The notes: generated from the letters alone by a model not told the origin. A stretch of DNA of 64,000 nt from Alteromonas sp. CI.11.F.A3 (GCF_032925565.1 NZ_CP136708.1:2852001-2916000), one strand, 5' to 3'; shown: positions 17,345 through 26,959, counted from the first letter of the stretch. Translations and numbers: made by a program.

Positions 17345-17992
17345 ATGACCACACTCGTTCTAGCTTCATCATCGAAGTACCGCCAGCAATTATTGTCGAA
17401 TATTGGTATTCAAGTTGAAATATGCAAACCAGATATAGATGAGACTCCCCTACCTGATGAGACCCCCCTTGCGTTGTGTAAACGTTTAGCGTTCGAAAAA
17501 GCAAAAAAAATTGCTCAACAACAGCCAGGGAGAATTGTCATTGGAAGTGATCAAGTTGCTTCTGTAGAAGGTCCAGACGGCAAGATTATATTTGGCAAAC
17601 CCGGCACAGTTGAAAATGCTGTAGCGCAATTAAAAATGTGCCAGGGAAAATCGGTGTATTTCTACACTGCGATAAGTTTGTGTAAAGCTGAAGACGACGA
17701 TGACCTACCCGATATTCTTACTAGTAATTTAGATACCATTACTCGAGCTGAAGAAACCTGTGTGTATTTTCGTAGCCATAAAGAAGCGCAGCTACGTGCT
17801 TATGTTGAAGCCGAAATGCCACTTGATTGCGCGGGGAGTTTCAAATGTGAAGGAATGGGGGCCTTATTGTTCGAACGCATTACCAGCCGCGACCCTAATA
17901 CTTTAATAGGGCTTCCCGTTATGCTGCTGCATAATATGTTAGACAAACATTTTGATATCGATTTGCTAGACCTAGCGACTGCCAAGGCCTAG
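17345..17992 (+). CDS. yceF: Maf/YceF nucleotide pyrophosphatase (7-methyl-GTP type)
   Basis: Maf-family nucleotide pyrophosphatase, 215 residues. LASSSKYRQQLL at the N-terminus and GSDQVASVEG in place of the ADTVV of YhdE-type proteins place it in the YceF (m7GTP) subgroup. CAGSFKCEGMGALLFERI is the conserved C-terminal block. I use the ATG at 17345, which has GAGG 9 bases upstream; a TTG 15 bases earlier is in frame but overlaps that site. It is divergent from yceD, as in E. coli. Confidence 0.92.
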   Translation: MTTLVLASSSKYRQQLLSNIGIQVEICKPDIDETPLPDETPLALCKRLAFEKAKKIAQQQPGRIVIGSDQVASVEGPDGKIIFGKPGTVENAVAQLKMCQGKSVYFYTAISLCKAEDDDDLPDILTSNLDTITRAEETCVYFRSHKEAQLRAYVEAEMPLDCAGSFKCEGMGALLFERITSRDPNTLIGLPVMLLHNMLDKHFDIDLLDLATAKA

Positions 17993-18002
17993 CTGTTGAA
18001 GA

Positions 18003-18039
18003 TTTGCTTTGCTATTGAACGCCAAACTAGCGAAGCAAA
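18003..18039. terminator. Bidirectional hairpin between yceF and the HAD gene
   Basis: TTTGCTTTGCTA pairs with TAGCGAAGCAAA (11 of 12 Watson-Crick, one T-G) around a 13-base loop. The right arm lies in the last codons of the convergent HAD gene. T-runs are short. Confidence 0.5.
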
Positions 18040-18674
18040 AATTGCTGAAGTTCACCAATGGAGTGCACAATGGTTTCGGGCGCCAATGCTTCAAGGTGTA
18101 CTTGTGCGTGCACTCCGTAAGAAACCCCTATTCTGCGCATACCAATAGATTTCGCCATTTGCATATCGTAGGTGGTGTCGCCAATCATAACCGCATCGTG
18201 AGCACTGATTTTTAGCTCGTCTAAAATTTGCAGTAGCATGTCAGGTGACGGTTTCGACTGGGCATCGTCAGCACATCGTGATGCACTGAAAAAGTGGCCA
18301 GTCTCGGTTTGCAACCATGCTCTATCAAGACCTCTACGCGCTTTCCCTGTTGCTACAGCAAGGGTGGCACCCTCTGCTTTTAGTGCTAACAACAATTCTT
18401 GCACATCATTAAATAACGGGCACGGCGTAGCATCATGGCTTACGAAGGCTTCTTTATAAGCCAGCACTAAACGCTCAGCTAGGGCGTCATCATCAATGCC
18501 AAATAACTGCTTAATAGCAGGTTTTAAGCTAATACCAATAATGTGACTCACCGCATCAGCACTAGGAACAGGCATTTCACAGAGTTTTGCTGCTATCTGC
18601 ATACAGTTGATAATTTTATCGGCAGAATCCATTAAGGTGCCGTCCCAATCAAAAATAACCAACTTATAGCGCAT
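18027..18674 (-). CDS. HAD-IA family phosphatase (phosphoglycolate phosphatase-like)
   Basis: HAD-superfamily hydrolase, 215 residues. Motif I is FDWDGTLMDS (residues 8-17), motif II is AVATGKARRGLD, the motif III Lys is in KPSPDMLLQ, and motif IV is MIGDTTYDMQMA. The helical cap lies at about 18-85. This is the Gph-like subgroup; the substrate cannot be set from sequence. It follows rluC with an 83-base gap. Confidence 0.88.
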   Translation of the reverse strand: MRYKLVIFDWDGTLMDSADKIINCMQIAAKLCEMPVPSADAVSHIIGISLKPAIKQLFGIDDDALAERLVLAYKEAFVSHDATPCPLFNDVQELLLALKAEGATLAVATGKARRGLDRAWLQTETGHFFSASRCADDAQSKPSPDMLLQILDELKISAHDAVMIGDTTYDMQMAKSIGMRRIGVSYGVHAQVHLEALAPETIVHSIGELQQFLLR

Positions 18675-18757
18675 AGTTACCGCGTTCCTTCTGTATAAAA
18701 GAATTCAAATAAATAGGACTTAATTAATAAGTAAATTTACCGAATACCCTAAAAGCG

Positions 18758-19702
18758 TTATGACAACGCTTTTAAGGTATTGGTTAATGTGGCATCTAAC
18801 GGAGCGGTAAATTTAACCCGCTCTTCTGTGCCAGGGTGAATTAGCGAAATGCTATGTGCGTGCAAAAATAAGCGGTTTAACCCTTTTTGACGCATAGACT
18901 CATCAAACCCGCCATCACCGTATTTAGGGTCGCAAGCAATAGGATGTTCGGCGTGTAAACAGTGAACTCGGATTTGGTGAGTTCTACCTGTTATAGGTGA
19001 AGCTTCTACCAAAGTGGCGGTGTCGAATTTTTGCAATATGCGGTAACGGGTTTCGGATGGCTTGCCATCTTCACTCACACTCACCATGCGTTCACCAGAC
19101 TGCAACACATTTTTTCGAAGTGGTGCTTTTACTTTAAAACGGTTGTCAGGCCATTGCCCTGCCACTAAGGCTTGGTAGCGCTTATCCATTTTACCGGTAC
19201 GCAACTGCTCATGCATATGACGAAGCGCCGAGCGTTTCTTAGCAATAAGAATGCAGCCAGAGGTGTCTCTGTCTAAACGGTGCACCAATTCCATAAAATT
19301 GGCATCGGGGCGCAGTGCGCGTAAACCCTCAATAAGACCAAAGCTCAAACCACTGCCACCGTGAACAGCAATGCCTGAAGGTTTATTGATCACAATAATG
19401 CGCTCGTCTTCAAATAATATTTGAGATTCTAGCGCTGCAATTTTATCGAGTTTTGGCGATGGCCCAGGCGTTCCTTCTGATACACGTACAGGCGGAATAC
19501 GCACTACATCATCGGCAACGAGTTTATATTCGGGTTTTACTCTACCCTTATTTACGCGCACTTCACCTTTACGCAAAATGCGATAAATCATACTTTTGGG
19601 CACGCCTTTTAATTGGGTGCGCAAAAAATTGTCTACACGTTGCCCTGCTAAATCGGGTTCAACGGTAACGAAACGGACTGATTGTTGGGTTTGTTCTTTC
19701 AT
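18758..19702 (-). CDS. rluC: 23S rRNA pseudouridine synthase RluC
   Basis: Makes pseudouridines 955, 2504 and 2580 in 23S rRNA in E. coli. An S4-like domain (GQRVDNFLRTQLKGVPKSMI) is followed by the RluA-type catalytic domain with Asp in VHRLDRDTSGCILIAKK and SPITGRTHQIRVH. Residues 20-60 are almost the same as E. coli RluC. The ATG at 19702 aligns best with that protein; an ATG at 19711 is also in frame, and a GGAG sits between them. It is divergent from rne, as in E. coli. Confidence 0.95.
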   Translation of the reverse strand: MKEQTQQSVRFVTVEPDLAGQRVDNFLRTQLKGVPKSMIYRILRKGEVRVNKGRVKPEYKLVADDVVRIPPVRVSEGTPGPSPKLDKIAALESQILFEDERIIVINKPSGIAVHGGSGLSFGLIEGLRALRPDANFMELVHRLDRDTSGCILIAKKRSALRHMHEQLRTGKMDKRYQALVAGQWPDNRFKVKAPLRKNVLQSGERMVSVSEDGKPSETRYRILQKFDTATLVEASPITGRTHQIRVHCLHAEHPIACDPKYGDGGFDESMRQKGLNRLFLHAHSISLIHPGTEERVKFTAPLDATLTNTLKALS

Positions 19703-20405
19703 AGACTCCATTATAACGCAATGCAAAAGCAGACCGATACAGAAACTTTAATGTGCCTTAAAAATAAAACCCTTTGACTACTTTTGATACTAAACGAGCA
19801 TTTAGCACAGAAAAACCGCATTATCTGGGCTTATTTACCCCTCACACCTTGCTTAAATTGAACCTTTGATGCCATAATAAAAACTGTATTTTACGCGGCC
19901 AAATCATGCCGGTGAAACACAACATTTAACATAGTGAGCATTTAGAGCTGGTTAATTCGTTACCCGCTTATTTCGCCACTTTTGTTATCCATAAGAACAG
20001 CGTCACGTTCCAATTGCATTATTCAATGAACACGCAATTTTATATCTGGAACGAGAATTATAGAGGCAACGACTACACTGCCGTTAGATAATTCAGATGC
20101 TGTTTGCGAACATAAAATAAGTTCGCCGTTTAGCTAACAGAATTGAATTGACAAACAAGCGCCAGCCTAAGAGCGGTGTTTGTTAAAAAGATAGATAGAG
20201 ATAAGGGTATGTCGCTCCCGACATCCTTAAGAACAATATAAAACGCGGAACGAGTAACGAAAAACGTTACATGCCACGTAAGTTCAAGGATAATGCGGCG
20301 TTACAACAAGGTCCCCGTCCAATCGTGAGATTGCGCGGTGAGGGTTTGTACATGTCACTTTAATTTTGTATCTGGACGGCTGTATTAAAAACAGAGTTAG
20401 ATACA
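19703..20405. other. rluC-rne intergenic region with long rne leader
   Basis: About 700 bases without a gene. The half next to rne is rich in hairpins: ATGTCG/CGACAT (20209-20224), GTAACG/CGTTAC (20254-20270), CAATC/GATTG near 20320-20335, and one covering the rne start. A long structured leader is known to mediate RNase E autoregulation in enterobacteria. The rluC-proximal half shows no clear promoter by eye. Confidence 0.6.
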
Positions 20406-20408
20406 ATG
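20366..20408 (+). promoter_or_regulatory. Leader hairpin that sequesters the rne start codon
   Basis: TTGTATCT (20366-20373) pairs perfectly with AGATACAA (20399-20406), whose last A is the first base of the rne ATG. Inside it CTGT (20380-20383) pairs with ACAG (20391-20394). Only a weak GAG is available as ribosome-binding site, and it lies within the structure. Confidence 0.6.
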
Positions 20409-23400
20409 AAAAGAATGTTAATTAATGCAACTCAATTAGAAGAGTTGCGTGTTGCCCTTGTTGATGGGCAGCGGTTATACGATTTGGACATCGAAAGTCC
20501 TGGGCACGAACAGAAAAAAGCAAACATTTACAAAGGTAAAATAACCCGCGTTGAGCCAAGCCTCGAAGCGGCATTCGTAGACTACGGCGCAGATCGCCAC
20601 GGTTTCCTACCTCTTAAAGAAATCGCTCGCACCTACTTCCCTAAAGGCTACCGTTTCGAAGGCCGCCCAAACATCAAAGATGTTATTAAGGAAGGCCAAG
20701 AAGTTATCATTCAGATTGATAAAGAAGAACGTGGTCAAAAAGGCGCAGCGCTTACTACTTTCTTATCACTGGCAGGTAGCTACTTAGTATTAATGCCAAA
20801 CAACCCTCGTGCCGGCGGTATTTCTCGTCGTATCGAAGGTGATGAGCGTACAGAACTTAAAGAATCTTTGAACAAACTAGACCTGCCTGATGGCATGGGC
20901 TTAATTGTTCGTACCGCTGGCGTAGGGAAATCTTACGAAGAGTTAGAGTGGGACTTAAAAGTACTGCTTACCCATTGGGAAGCAATTTCTAAAGTGGCTG
21001 AAGAGCGCGAAGCGCCCTTCTTAATTCACCAAGAAAGTAACGTAATTGTACGTGCAATTCGTGACTATCTACGTCGCGATATTGGCGAAATCTTAATTGA
21101 TAAAACCAGTATTTACGAACAAGCATTGCAGCACATCCAACTTGTGCGCCCTGACTTTGCCAACCGCGTTAAGCTTTATCGTGGCGAAGTACCTTTGTTC
21201 AGTCATTATCAAATTGAAAGCCAAATTGAGTCGGCCTTCCAACGTGAAGTTCGCTTACCTTCTGGTGGTTCAATTGTTATCGACCCTACTGAAGCGCTTA
21301 CCTCTATTGATATCAACTCTGCCCGCGCAACCAAAGGCGGTGATATTGAAGAAACAGCACTAAATACGAACCTTGAAGCAGCTGACGAAATTGCTCGTCA
21401 ACTTCGTTTACGCGACTTAGGTGGCTTGGTTGTTATCGACTTTATCGATATGACTCCAGTACGTCACCAACGTGAAGTTGAAAACCGCATGAAAGACGCG
21501 GTTCGCAGCGATCGTGCTCGCGTTCAGCTAGGCCGCATTTCTCGCTTTGGCTTGCTTGAAATGTCACGTCAGCGTTTACGCCCATCATTGGGTGATTCAG
21601 CGCACCATGTGTGCCCTCGCTGTTCAGGCCACGGCACCATTCGTGGTACCGAGTCATTAGCACTGTCTATCTTGCGTATTCTTGAAGAAGAAAGCATTAA
21701 AGAAAACACAGGCCAAATTGAAGCTCAGCTTCCTGTATCAGTAGCAACTTATTTGCTTAACGAAAAGCGTAAAGCGATTCAAAGCTTAGAAAAGCGTCAT
21801 GGCGTTAACTTATTGCTTATCCCTAACGCCAACCTCGAAACGCCTCACTACCAAGTAACTCGCCGCCGTCCAGATGATATTCTAGATGATGCAAGCTACG
21901 AAGTAGAGTTGATGCCAACGGTTGAAACGGAAACTGAAACCACAACTTCAGCGCCGGTTAAACGTGAAGAGCCAGCATTAAAAGGGTTAGTTGCGCCTAC
22001 CGCTGCGCCAGTGGTTGCACCTAAGGCAGAAGCGCCTGAAGCTAAAGCTGAAAGCTCACCCTCACTCTTTGCCCGTATTGGTAAATGGTTAGGTGATGTA
22101 CTTGGCGGTGAAGACGAAAAAGCGAAAGCAGAAGCTGAAGCGAAAGAGAAAGAAAAGCAGAAGCAATCTGAAGGTCGCAACAACCGTGGCGGCAATCAGT
22201 CTCGCAACCGCAATGGCGATGATCGTCGTCGCAAACCAAGAAAAAATACTCGTCGTAACCAGCCTCAAAACAAAGATGGCGAACAAGAACAGCGTACGCC
22301 GCGTTCTGAGCAAGACGACAAGCCACGCGCGAGTAACAACAAAGGCCGTAAGCCTCGTAAACCTCGTGACGAGACTCAAAAGCCTAAGCAAGAACAAAGC
22401 AGAGATAACACCCAAGACGAAGCGCCTAAGACTCAAGATAATAAGTCTCAAGATGCTAAGCCTCAGGAAGCACAGAAGAAACAAGAAGTGGCTGAGCGCC
22501 GCAAACGCAGAGATACTCGTCGCAGCGTACGTGTGAAAAAAGATGACAATACACAGTCAAATGAAGCACCGGCTAGCAAACCAGTTAAATCTCTTGCCGT
22601 TGATAAGCCTAAACCTGCTAAAGCAGCGCCTGCTGAAACTGAAGAAGTTAATACTGCGCCAGTTCAATCAACTGATGCACCAGCAGCTTCTGAATCAGCA
22701 GCGCCAGTAGCGCAAGCCTCTCAACCAACTGATGTTAAGTCGACCACTGAACAAGATACTCAATCTTCTTCAGAGCAAGCGAACAACGACACTGATGAAA
22801 ATGGTCAAAAACGCGAAAGCCGTGGCCGTTCACGTCGCTCTCCTCGTCATGTTCGTGCTGCTGGTCAGCGCCGCAAGAAGGAAGCGCAGCAGTCTAATGA
22901 TGACAACAGCGCCCCGGTAGGTGAACAGTCAACTGCAAACCTTGACACTACGCCATCACAAGAAGTGCCTGCTGCCAACGTGAGTGAATCAGCACCTCGT
23001 GCAGAAGATACACAAGCGGCTATGCCAGGTAAACTTGAAGCAGATACTGCGCACACTCAAAACGAGAATGCCCAGCCAGCTACTGTTGATACCGCTGCCG
23101 AAAACGCTGAAGCGCCTTCTGTTGCTAAAACAGAAGACACTCAAGCCACTAAGCCTGGTGTATTAGCCCCATCGGAAGAGAAGGCTGCGCCTGCTACAAC
23201 AGAAACTGCAACAGCTAAGCCAGAAGCGCCAGCAGCTGAGTCAGCACCTGAAGTCGTTCAAGACGAAATGCAGTTCGAGCTGGCTTCGCCAAAAAGTGAA
23301 GCGGATGCACCTAAGCCAGCTAAAACTGAAGTTACCCCTGCTCCTGCCGCCGAAGCTGCACCTAAACAGGTTGAAATAAACCTAGGTGAAGACTCTGCTA

Positions 23401-23705
23401 AAGCAGTAAGTGAAACGGCGGCTAAACCTGCGCCGAAAGCCAAGCCTAAGAAGGCGAAAGCAGTGGTAACTAAGCCTATTACTACAGGTGCGCCTGCTAG
23501 CAGCCGTGGCCGCATTAATGCATCTGCGCCAATGGCAGCACCTGCATCGGTTGATGACACTTTCAATGACGTAGCGCTTACCGCTAAGTCTGATGATAGC
23601 CGCCCAGCCATTGTAGTATCGGGTAGAAGCGCAGCTATTGCTAAAGCAAGTGCCGCTGCATCAGCACCAACAACACTGCCAACCAGTGTTGATGAAAACG
23701 CCTAA
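20406..23705 (+). CDS. rne: Ribonuclease E
   Basis: Essential endoribonuclease that starts mRNA decay and processes rRNA and tRNA; 1099 residues. The catalytic half has the S1 domain (about 35-120), a 5' sensor, and a DNase I-like domain with Asp302 (TSIDINS) and Asp345 (VIDFIDM). The Zn-link CPRCSGHG follows, with Cys403 and Cys406. After about residue 510 the protein is low-complexity. It contains an amphipathic membrane-anchor-like helix ([16 protein letters not shown]), Arg-rich RNA-binding stretches (about 590-800), then long Ala/Pro/Glu-rich scaffold. Autoregulation is likely through the structured leader. Confidence 0.98.
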   Translation: MKRMLINATQLEELRVALVDGQRLYDLDIESPGHEQKKANIYKGKITRVEPSLEAAFVDYGADRHGFLPLKEIARTYFPKGYRFEGRPNIKDVIKEGQEVIIQIDKEERGQKGAALTTFLSLAGSYLVLMPNNPRAGGISRRIEGDERTELKESLNKLDLPDGMGLIVRTAGVGKSYEELEWDLKVLLTHWEAISKVAEEREAPFLIHQESNVIVRAIRDYLRRDIGEILIDKTSIYEQALQHIQLVRPDFANRVKLYRGEVPLFSHYQIESQIESAFQREVRLPSGGSIVIDPTEALTSIDINSARATKGGDIEETALNTNLEAADEIARQLRLRDLGGLVVIDFIDMTPVRHQREVENRMKDAVRSDRARVQLGRISRFGLLEMSRQRLRPSLGDSAHHVCPRCSGHGTIRGTESLALSILRILEEESIKENTGQIEAQLPVSVATYLLNEKRKAIQSLEKRHGVNLLLIPNANLETPHYQVTRRRPDDILDDASYEVELMPTVETETETTTSAPVKREEPALKGLVAPTAAPVVAPKAEAPEAKAESSPSLFARIGKWLGDVLGGEDEKAKAEAEAKEKEKQKQSEGRNNRGGNQSRNRNGDDRRRKPRKNTRRNQPQNKDGEQEQRTPRSEQDDKPRASNNKGRKPRKPRDETQKPKQEQSRDNTQDEAPKTQDNKSQDAKPQEAQKKQEVAERRKRRDTRRSVRVKKDDNTQSNEAPASKPVKSLAVDKPKPAKAAPAETEEVNTAPVQSTDAPAASESAAPVAQASQPTDVKSTTEQDTQSSSEQANNDTDENGQKRESRGRSRRSPRHVRAAGQRRKKEAQQSNDDNSAPVGEQSTANLDTTPSQEVPAANVSESAPRAEDTQAAMPGKLEADTAHTQNENAQPATVDTAAENAEAPSVAKTEDTQATKPGVLAPSEEKAAPATTETATAKPEAPAAESAPEVVQDEMQFELASPKSEADAPKPAKTEVTPAPAAEAAPKQVEINLGEDSAKAVSETAAKPAPKAKPKKAKAVVTKPITTGAPASSRGRINASAPMAAPASVDDTFNDVALTAKSDDSRPAIVVSGRSAAIAKASAAASAPTTLPTSVDENA

Positions 23706-23789
23706 GCGTGACTAGCAGCCCTAGTTGCTGATAACGATAGTCACTGTGGCTATCACCATGACTAGGAACTAAGGTTGCTAACACACGAT

Positions 23790-23816
23790 AAAAAGCCGCT
23801 TAATTGCGGCTTTTTT
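23790..23816 (+). terminator. Rho-independent terminator of rne
   Basis: Stem AAAAAGCCGC / GCGGCTTTTT with a TTAATT loop followed by T residues, 85 bases after the rne stop. Confidence 0.93.
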
Positions 23817-23854
23817 ATTGGTTAATTATATTGTTGTACTGTGGGAGTAAGGCA

Positions 23855-24853
23855 ATGGATAAAGTTAAACCCAGCTTGATTGATTGGCTAGCAAGAACAA
23901 CCAATAAAGAAGTACGCTCCCCAACGCTTATTCAGTCACTCTGGAGTGGTTATGGCGCATGCTTTCGTGCCACCTTGTTTGATAACGCTGAAAACGCCTT
24001 AACCCCTGTGGTGGCGAAGTGCGTTCAACCTTCTTTAGAAATCAGCCACCCTAAAGGATGGCAAAGCAATACCAGTCATCTTAGAAAATGCCGTTCATTT
24101 GAGGTAGAGCACTACTTTTACACCTACTTGCAATCTAGCACTAACACTGACTGCCTAACCCCTGCTTGCCTAGCAGCAGCGAGCGGTGAAAACAATAGCA
24201 GTGCACATATCTTAGTGATGGACGATTTAGATCACGCGGGATACACCCAACGTGCAACCTCGCTAAGTGTAAAACAAGCGCAGACGGTATTGCGTTGGCT
24301 GGCAGCATTTCATGCCCGCTTTATGGGCATTGTTGATTCCAATGTTTGGCCAGAAGGCACTTATTGGCATTTGAGTACGAGGCAAGATGAATGGCAAGCT
24401 ATGGAAGATGGCCCTTTAAAAAAGGAAGCCGGCAGATTGTCGACCCAGCTTTCATCGGCACGGTTTCAAACCTTATTGCACGGTGATGCCAAGGTTGCGA
24501 ACTTTTGCTTTACCCCTGACTTTAGCCAATGCGGTGGCGTGGATTTTCAATACACGGGGTTAGGAGTAGGAATGAAAGACGTGGCTTATTTTATTGGCAG
24601 CGCATTAAGTGAAAGCGATCAACGAGCCCATACCACTAGCAGCTTAGATTATTATTTCGATTGCCTTCGTAGCCAGCTAATAGGCACCCAGTACGAATCT
24701 CAATATCTTGAAATAGAACAGGAATGGCGAGCGCTATACCCCACTGCTTGCGCTGATTTCAATCGGTTCTTAGCGGGTTGGAGCCCAGACCACTGGAAGA
24801 TAAACGGTGAATTGACGAGGCAAACCAATATCGCCTTGGCAACATTAAATTAG
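23855..24853 (+). CDS. Phosphotransferase/EcKinase-like protein of the APH fold
   Basis: Protein-kinase-like small-molecule kinase fold, 332 residues. The Brenner-type loop LLHGDAKVANFCF carries the catalytic Asp and metal Asn, and GGVDFQYTGLGVGMKDVAYF supplies the DFG-like Asp. The HILVMDDLDHAGY hinge region is also typical. It is closest in style to the DUF1679/ecdysteroid-kinase-like group; the substrate is unknown, and resistance should not be assumed. The ATG at 23855 has GGAG 7 bases upstream; earlier in-frame codons would run into the rne terminator. Its stop overlaps the convergent TetR stop. Confidence 0.78.
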   Translation: MDKVKPSLIDWLARTTNKEVRSPTLIQSLWSGYGACFRATLFDNAENALTPVVAKCVQPSLEISHPKGWQSNTSHLRKCRSFEVEHYFYTYLQSSTNTDCLTPACLAAASGENNSSAHILVMDDLDHAGYTQRATSLSVKQAQTVLRWLAAFHARFMGIVDSNVWPEGTYWHLSTRQDEWQAMEDGPLKKEAGRLSTQLSSARFQTLLHGDAKVANFCFTPDFSQCGGVDFQYTGLGVGMKDVAYFIGSALSESDQRAHTTSSLDYYFDCLRSQLIGTQYESQYLEIEQEWRALYPTACADFNRFLAGWSPDHWKINGELTRQTNIALATLN

Positions 24854-25431
24854 TGTTTTTTCCAAGGCAACCAGGGTAAAGACAGCCTCAGGCTTTCAAG
24901 TACATCAGCCTCCTTCGGCTGCTGATAGCCGTAAATCCGAATACCAAAAATAGCCATCATGACTGATGTGGCATACACCTCACTCAGCGCTTCACCATAT
25001 TCGCTAGCAATCGCTAGTTTGTATTGGGCTTTAGTACGGCTTAAGTAGCTAGCAGCGAGCTCTGCCAGTTTAGGTTCGGTACTGGTAAGTTCCAATTGGG
25101 TTTTAATAATAAAGCAGCTTGCATATTCTTTTTGGGTATAATCTTTCTGCCCTCTTGCGGCCACCATGTCGGTCAGCAGCATAATAATGCCCTCGCCAGC
25201 TCCATGCGCCATTGCTCGTTTCATTTTGTCAGCACTACGTTGTGCGTAACGGTCTAGGCTTGCAATAAACAACTGCTCTTTGTTACCAAAGCTATTATAT
25301 AAACTACCAGGCTTTAATCCTGTGGTGCAGGTGACGTCTTGCATAGACGTGCCATGGTAGCCTTGTTGCCAAAACAGCATAATGGTTTTATCCAATATGC
25401 TGTCTTTATCGAATTGTGCTTTAGCCATCAC
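24850..25431 (-). CDS. TetR family transcriptional regulator
   Basis: One-component repressor, 193 residues. The N-terminal helix-turn-helix is seen in GTSMQDVTCTTGLKPGSLYNSFGNKEQLF (about 28-57, shown in part by GLKPGSLYNSFGNKEQLF). The C-terminal ligand domain is unassigned. It is divergent from the exported HAD gene, and two matched palindromes lie in the shared spacer, which suggests control of both genes. It is convergent with the kinase-like gene. Confidence 0.9.
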   Translation of the reverse strand: MMAKAQFDKDSILDKTIMLFWQQGYHGTSMQDVTCTTGLKPGSLYNSFGNKEQLFIASLDRYAQRSADKMKRAMAHGAGEGIIMLLTDMVAARGQKDYTQKEYASCFIIKTQLELTSTEPKLAELAASYLSRTKAQYKLAIASEYGEALSEVYATSVMMAIFGIRIYGYQQPKEADVLESLRLSLPWLPWKKH

Positions 25432-25481
25432 GAGAGCCTTTCTTTCGTTTATTCTCTACTTATCTGTTTACATCATAGCAA

Positions 25482-25501
25482 TTTTGAACAAACACTCAAA
25501 A
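25482..25501. promoter_or_regulatory. Palindromic operator candidate 1 (TetR/HAD spacer)
   Basis: TTTTGA - 8 bp - TCAAAA, 51 bases upstream of the TetR start. It has the same architecture as a second site 53 bp away; the 20-bp sites agree at 17 of 20 positions. Confidence 0.6.
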
Positions 25502-25534
25502 AGTTATTGAACCCCATTGCAAAGTCCTTTATCG

Positions 25535-25554
25535 TTTTGAGCAATCATTCAAAA
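25535..25554. promoter_or_regulatory. Palindromic operator candidate 2 (TetR/HAD spacer)
   Basis: Second TTTTGA - 8 bp - TCAAAA site, about 100 bases before the HAD start. Centre-to-centre distance to site 1 is 53 bp, close to five helical turns, so both sites face the same side of the DNA. Confidence 0.6.
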
Positions 25555-25654
25555 TGTAAGCGTCTATTTTTAAGTCTCTATTTTTAGATCACTCGTAAAA
25601 CTCACGCTTATTAGTCATTCGCTTACTTAGCTTACTCATCAAAGAGGCCCCCTT

Positions 25655-26425
25655 ATGAAACGATTTATTACTGCGGCACTACTCATATTGCCGTTATTTT
25701 CAAGCTATGCTCAACAGCCTACTGACACCACAATGGAAAAGGCTAAGCCTGTACCTCCTAAAGTTATATTCTTCGATGTGAATGAAACCCTGCTCGACCT
25801 AACGGCAATGCGAAGTTCAGTGGGAGAAGCATTGGGGGGACGCAATGAGTTACTACCTTTGTGGTTTTCAACTATGCTTCATCACTCACTAGTAGACTCT
25901 ACCACCCAGCGTTTTCACACTTTCGGTGAAATTGGTGTGGCGTCGTTATTGATGGTGGCTGAAATAGAAGGTATTCCGCTTACCCAAGAACAAGCGAAAA
26001 CCGCTATTGTTACCCCACTTCGTAGCTTACCGCCTCATGCAGATGTACGTAGTGGCTTACAAGCGTTGAAAGATAAAGGTTATACACTGGTAAGCTTGAC
26101 CAACTCTTCTAACCAAGGTGTGTATACCCAATTCAAAAATGCTGACTTGCTTGAATTTTTTGAACATCGCTTAAGTGTTGAAGATATCAATCTATACAAA
26201 CCTGATCTTCGCACATATGCATGGGCTGCTGAAAAAATGGGAGTTAAACCTGAAGATGCCATGTTGGTTGCAGCACACGGTTGGGATATCGCTGGCGCTA
26301 AACAAGCCGGTTGGCAAGCTGCCTTTATTGCACGCCCAGGAAAGGTATTGTATCCATTGGCGATTGCGCCAGATTACAACGTGAATGATTTAAACGAATT
26401 GGTTGAAATGCTTCCCAACCAATAA
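25655..26425 (+). CDS. Exported HAD hydrolase, haloacid dehalogenase type II-like
   Basis: HAD-superfamily protein, 256 residues, with a clear signal peptide (RFITAALLILPLFSSYA, cleavage near residue 19), so probably periplasmic. The nucleophile region is FFDVNETLLDL (Asp41), followed by SLTNSSNQG, the Lys in LYKPDLRTYAWAA and VAAHGWDIAGAKQAGW. These match type II 2-haloacid dehalogenases better than phosphatases. Those enzymes are normally cytoplasmic, so the signal peptide is odd. GAGG precedes the ATG. It is divergent from a TetR gene with twin operators. Dehalogenase activity is inferred. Confidence 0.82.
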   Translation: MKRFITAALLILPLFSSYAQQPTDTTMEKAKPVPPKVIFFDVNETLLDLTAMRSSVGEALGGRNELLPLWFSTMLHHSLVDSTTQRFHTFGEIGVASLLMVAEIEGIPLTQEQAKTAIVTPLRSLPPHADVRSGLQALKDKGYTLVSLTNSSNQGVYTQFKNADLLEFFEHRLSVEDINLYKPDLRTYAWAAEKMGVKPEDAMLVAAHGWDIAGAKQAGWQAAFIARPGKVLYPLAIAPDYNVNDLNELVEMLPNQ

Positions 26426-26442
26426 CGGTTACCGCTATTTTA

Positions 26443-26466
26443 AAGGGCTGGTATTAACCAGCCCTT
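26443..26466. terminator. Hairpin between the convergent HAD and elaA genes
   Basis: Perfect 9-bp stem AAGGGCTGG / CCAGCCCTT with a 6-base loop. T-tracts are short on both strands. Confidence 0.65.
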
Positions 26467-26500
26467 ATTCCTTCAGCAGTACGTGGATCAAGCTCTTGAA

Positions 26501-26959
26501 TCAAGCTACAGCTTTACGCTTCATATCTACGTGGGGTATATCATCTTCTAAATACATTTGAGAGGTTTGCACAAAACCAAATTTACGATAAAAGGCTAAC
26601 AAGTATTCTTGTGCACCAATTTCAATATCTTCTTTCGGCCACAAGTTTTCACACTGCTTGATAGCCTCAGCTAACAAATTTTTCCCTGCACCATTGCCTC
26701 TGAAATCTGCATGGGTAGCCACTCTGCCAATACTGACGCCAGGATAGCTCACACCCGCAGGTATCAAACGGGCATAAGCGACTAACATGTCACCGTTAAA
26801 GCCTAATAAATGTCGCGTATCGCTATGCCTGTCTTTTTCATCAAGTTCAGGGTATGGGCATGTTTGCTCTACCACAAACACATCTACTCGAAGTTTCATA
26901 AGCTCGAATAACTGATGGGTATTGAGCTGGCTAAATGTTAGTACTTTCCAAGAAATCAT
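26501..26959 (-). CDS. elaA: ElaA family GNAT acetyltransferase
   Basis: GNAT-fold N-acetyltransferase of the ElaA type, 152 residues. LMKLRVDVFVVEQTCPYPELD and RVATHADFRGNGAGKNLL (acetyl-CoA loop, R/QxxGxG/A) are diagnostic; EYLLAFYRKFGFV ends the domain. The natural acceptor is unknown for the family. It is divergent from a small lipoprotein gene. Confidence 0.88.
   Translation of the reverse strand: MISWKVLTFSQLNTHQLFELMKLRVDVFVVEQTCPYPELDEKDRHSDTRHLLGFNGDMLVAYARLIPAGVSYPGVSIGRVATHADFRGNGAGKNLLAEAIKQCENLWPKEDIEIGAQEYLLAFYRKFGFVQTSQMYLEDDIPHVDMKRKAVA

Noticed and set aside
22089..22484. Long open frames opposite and overlapping the rne tail
   Set aside because: They arise from the biased codons of the low-complexity RNase E C-terminus, with no ribosome-binding sites or recognisable protein features.
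23855..24853. Calling the APH-fold kinase an aminoglycoside resistance gene
   Set aside because: Only the general fold motifs are present; the hinge and surroundings resemble EcKinase/DUF1679-type proteins of unknown substrate.
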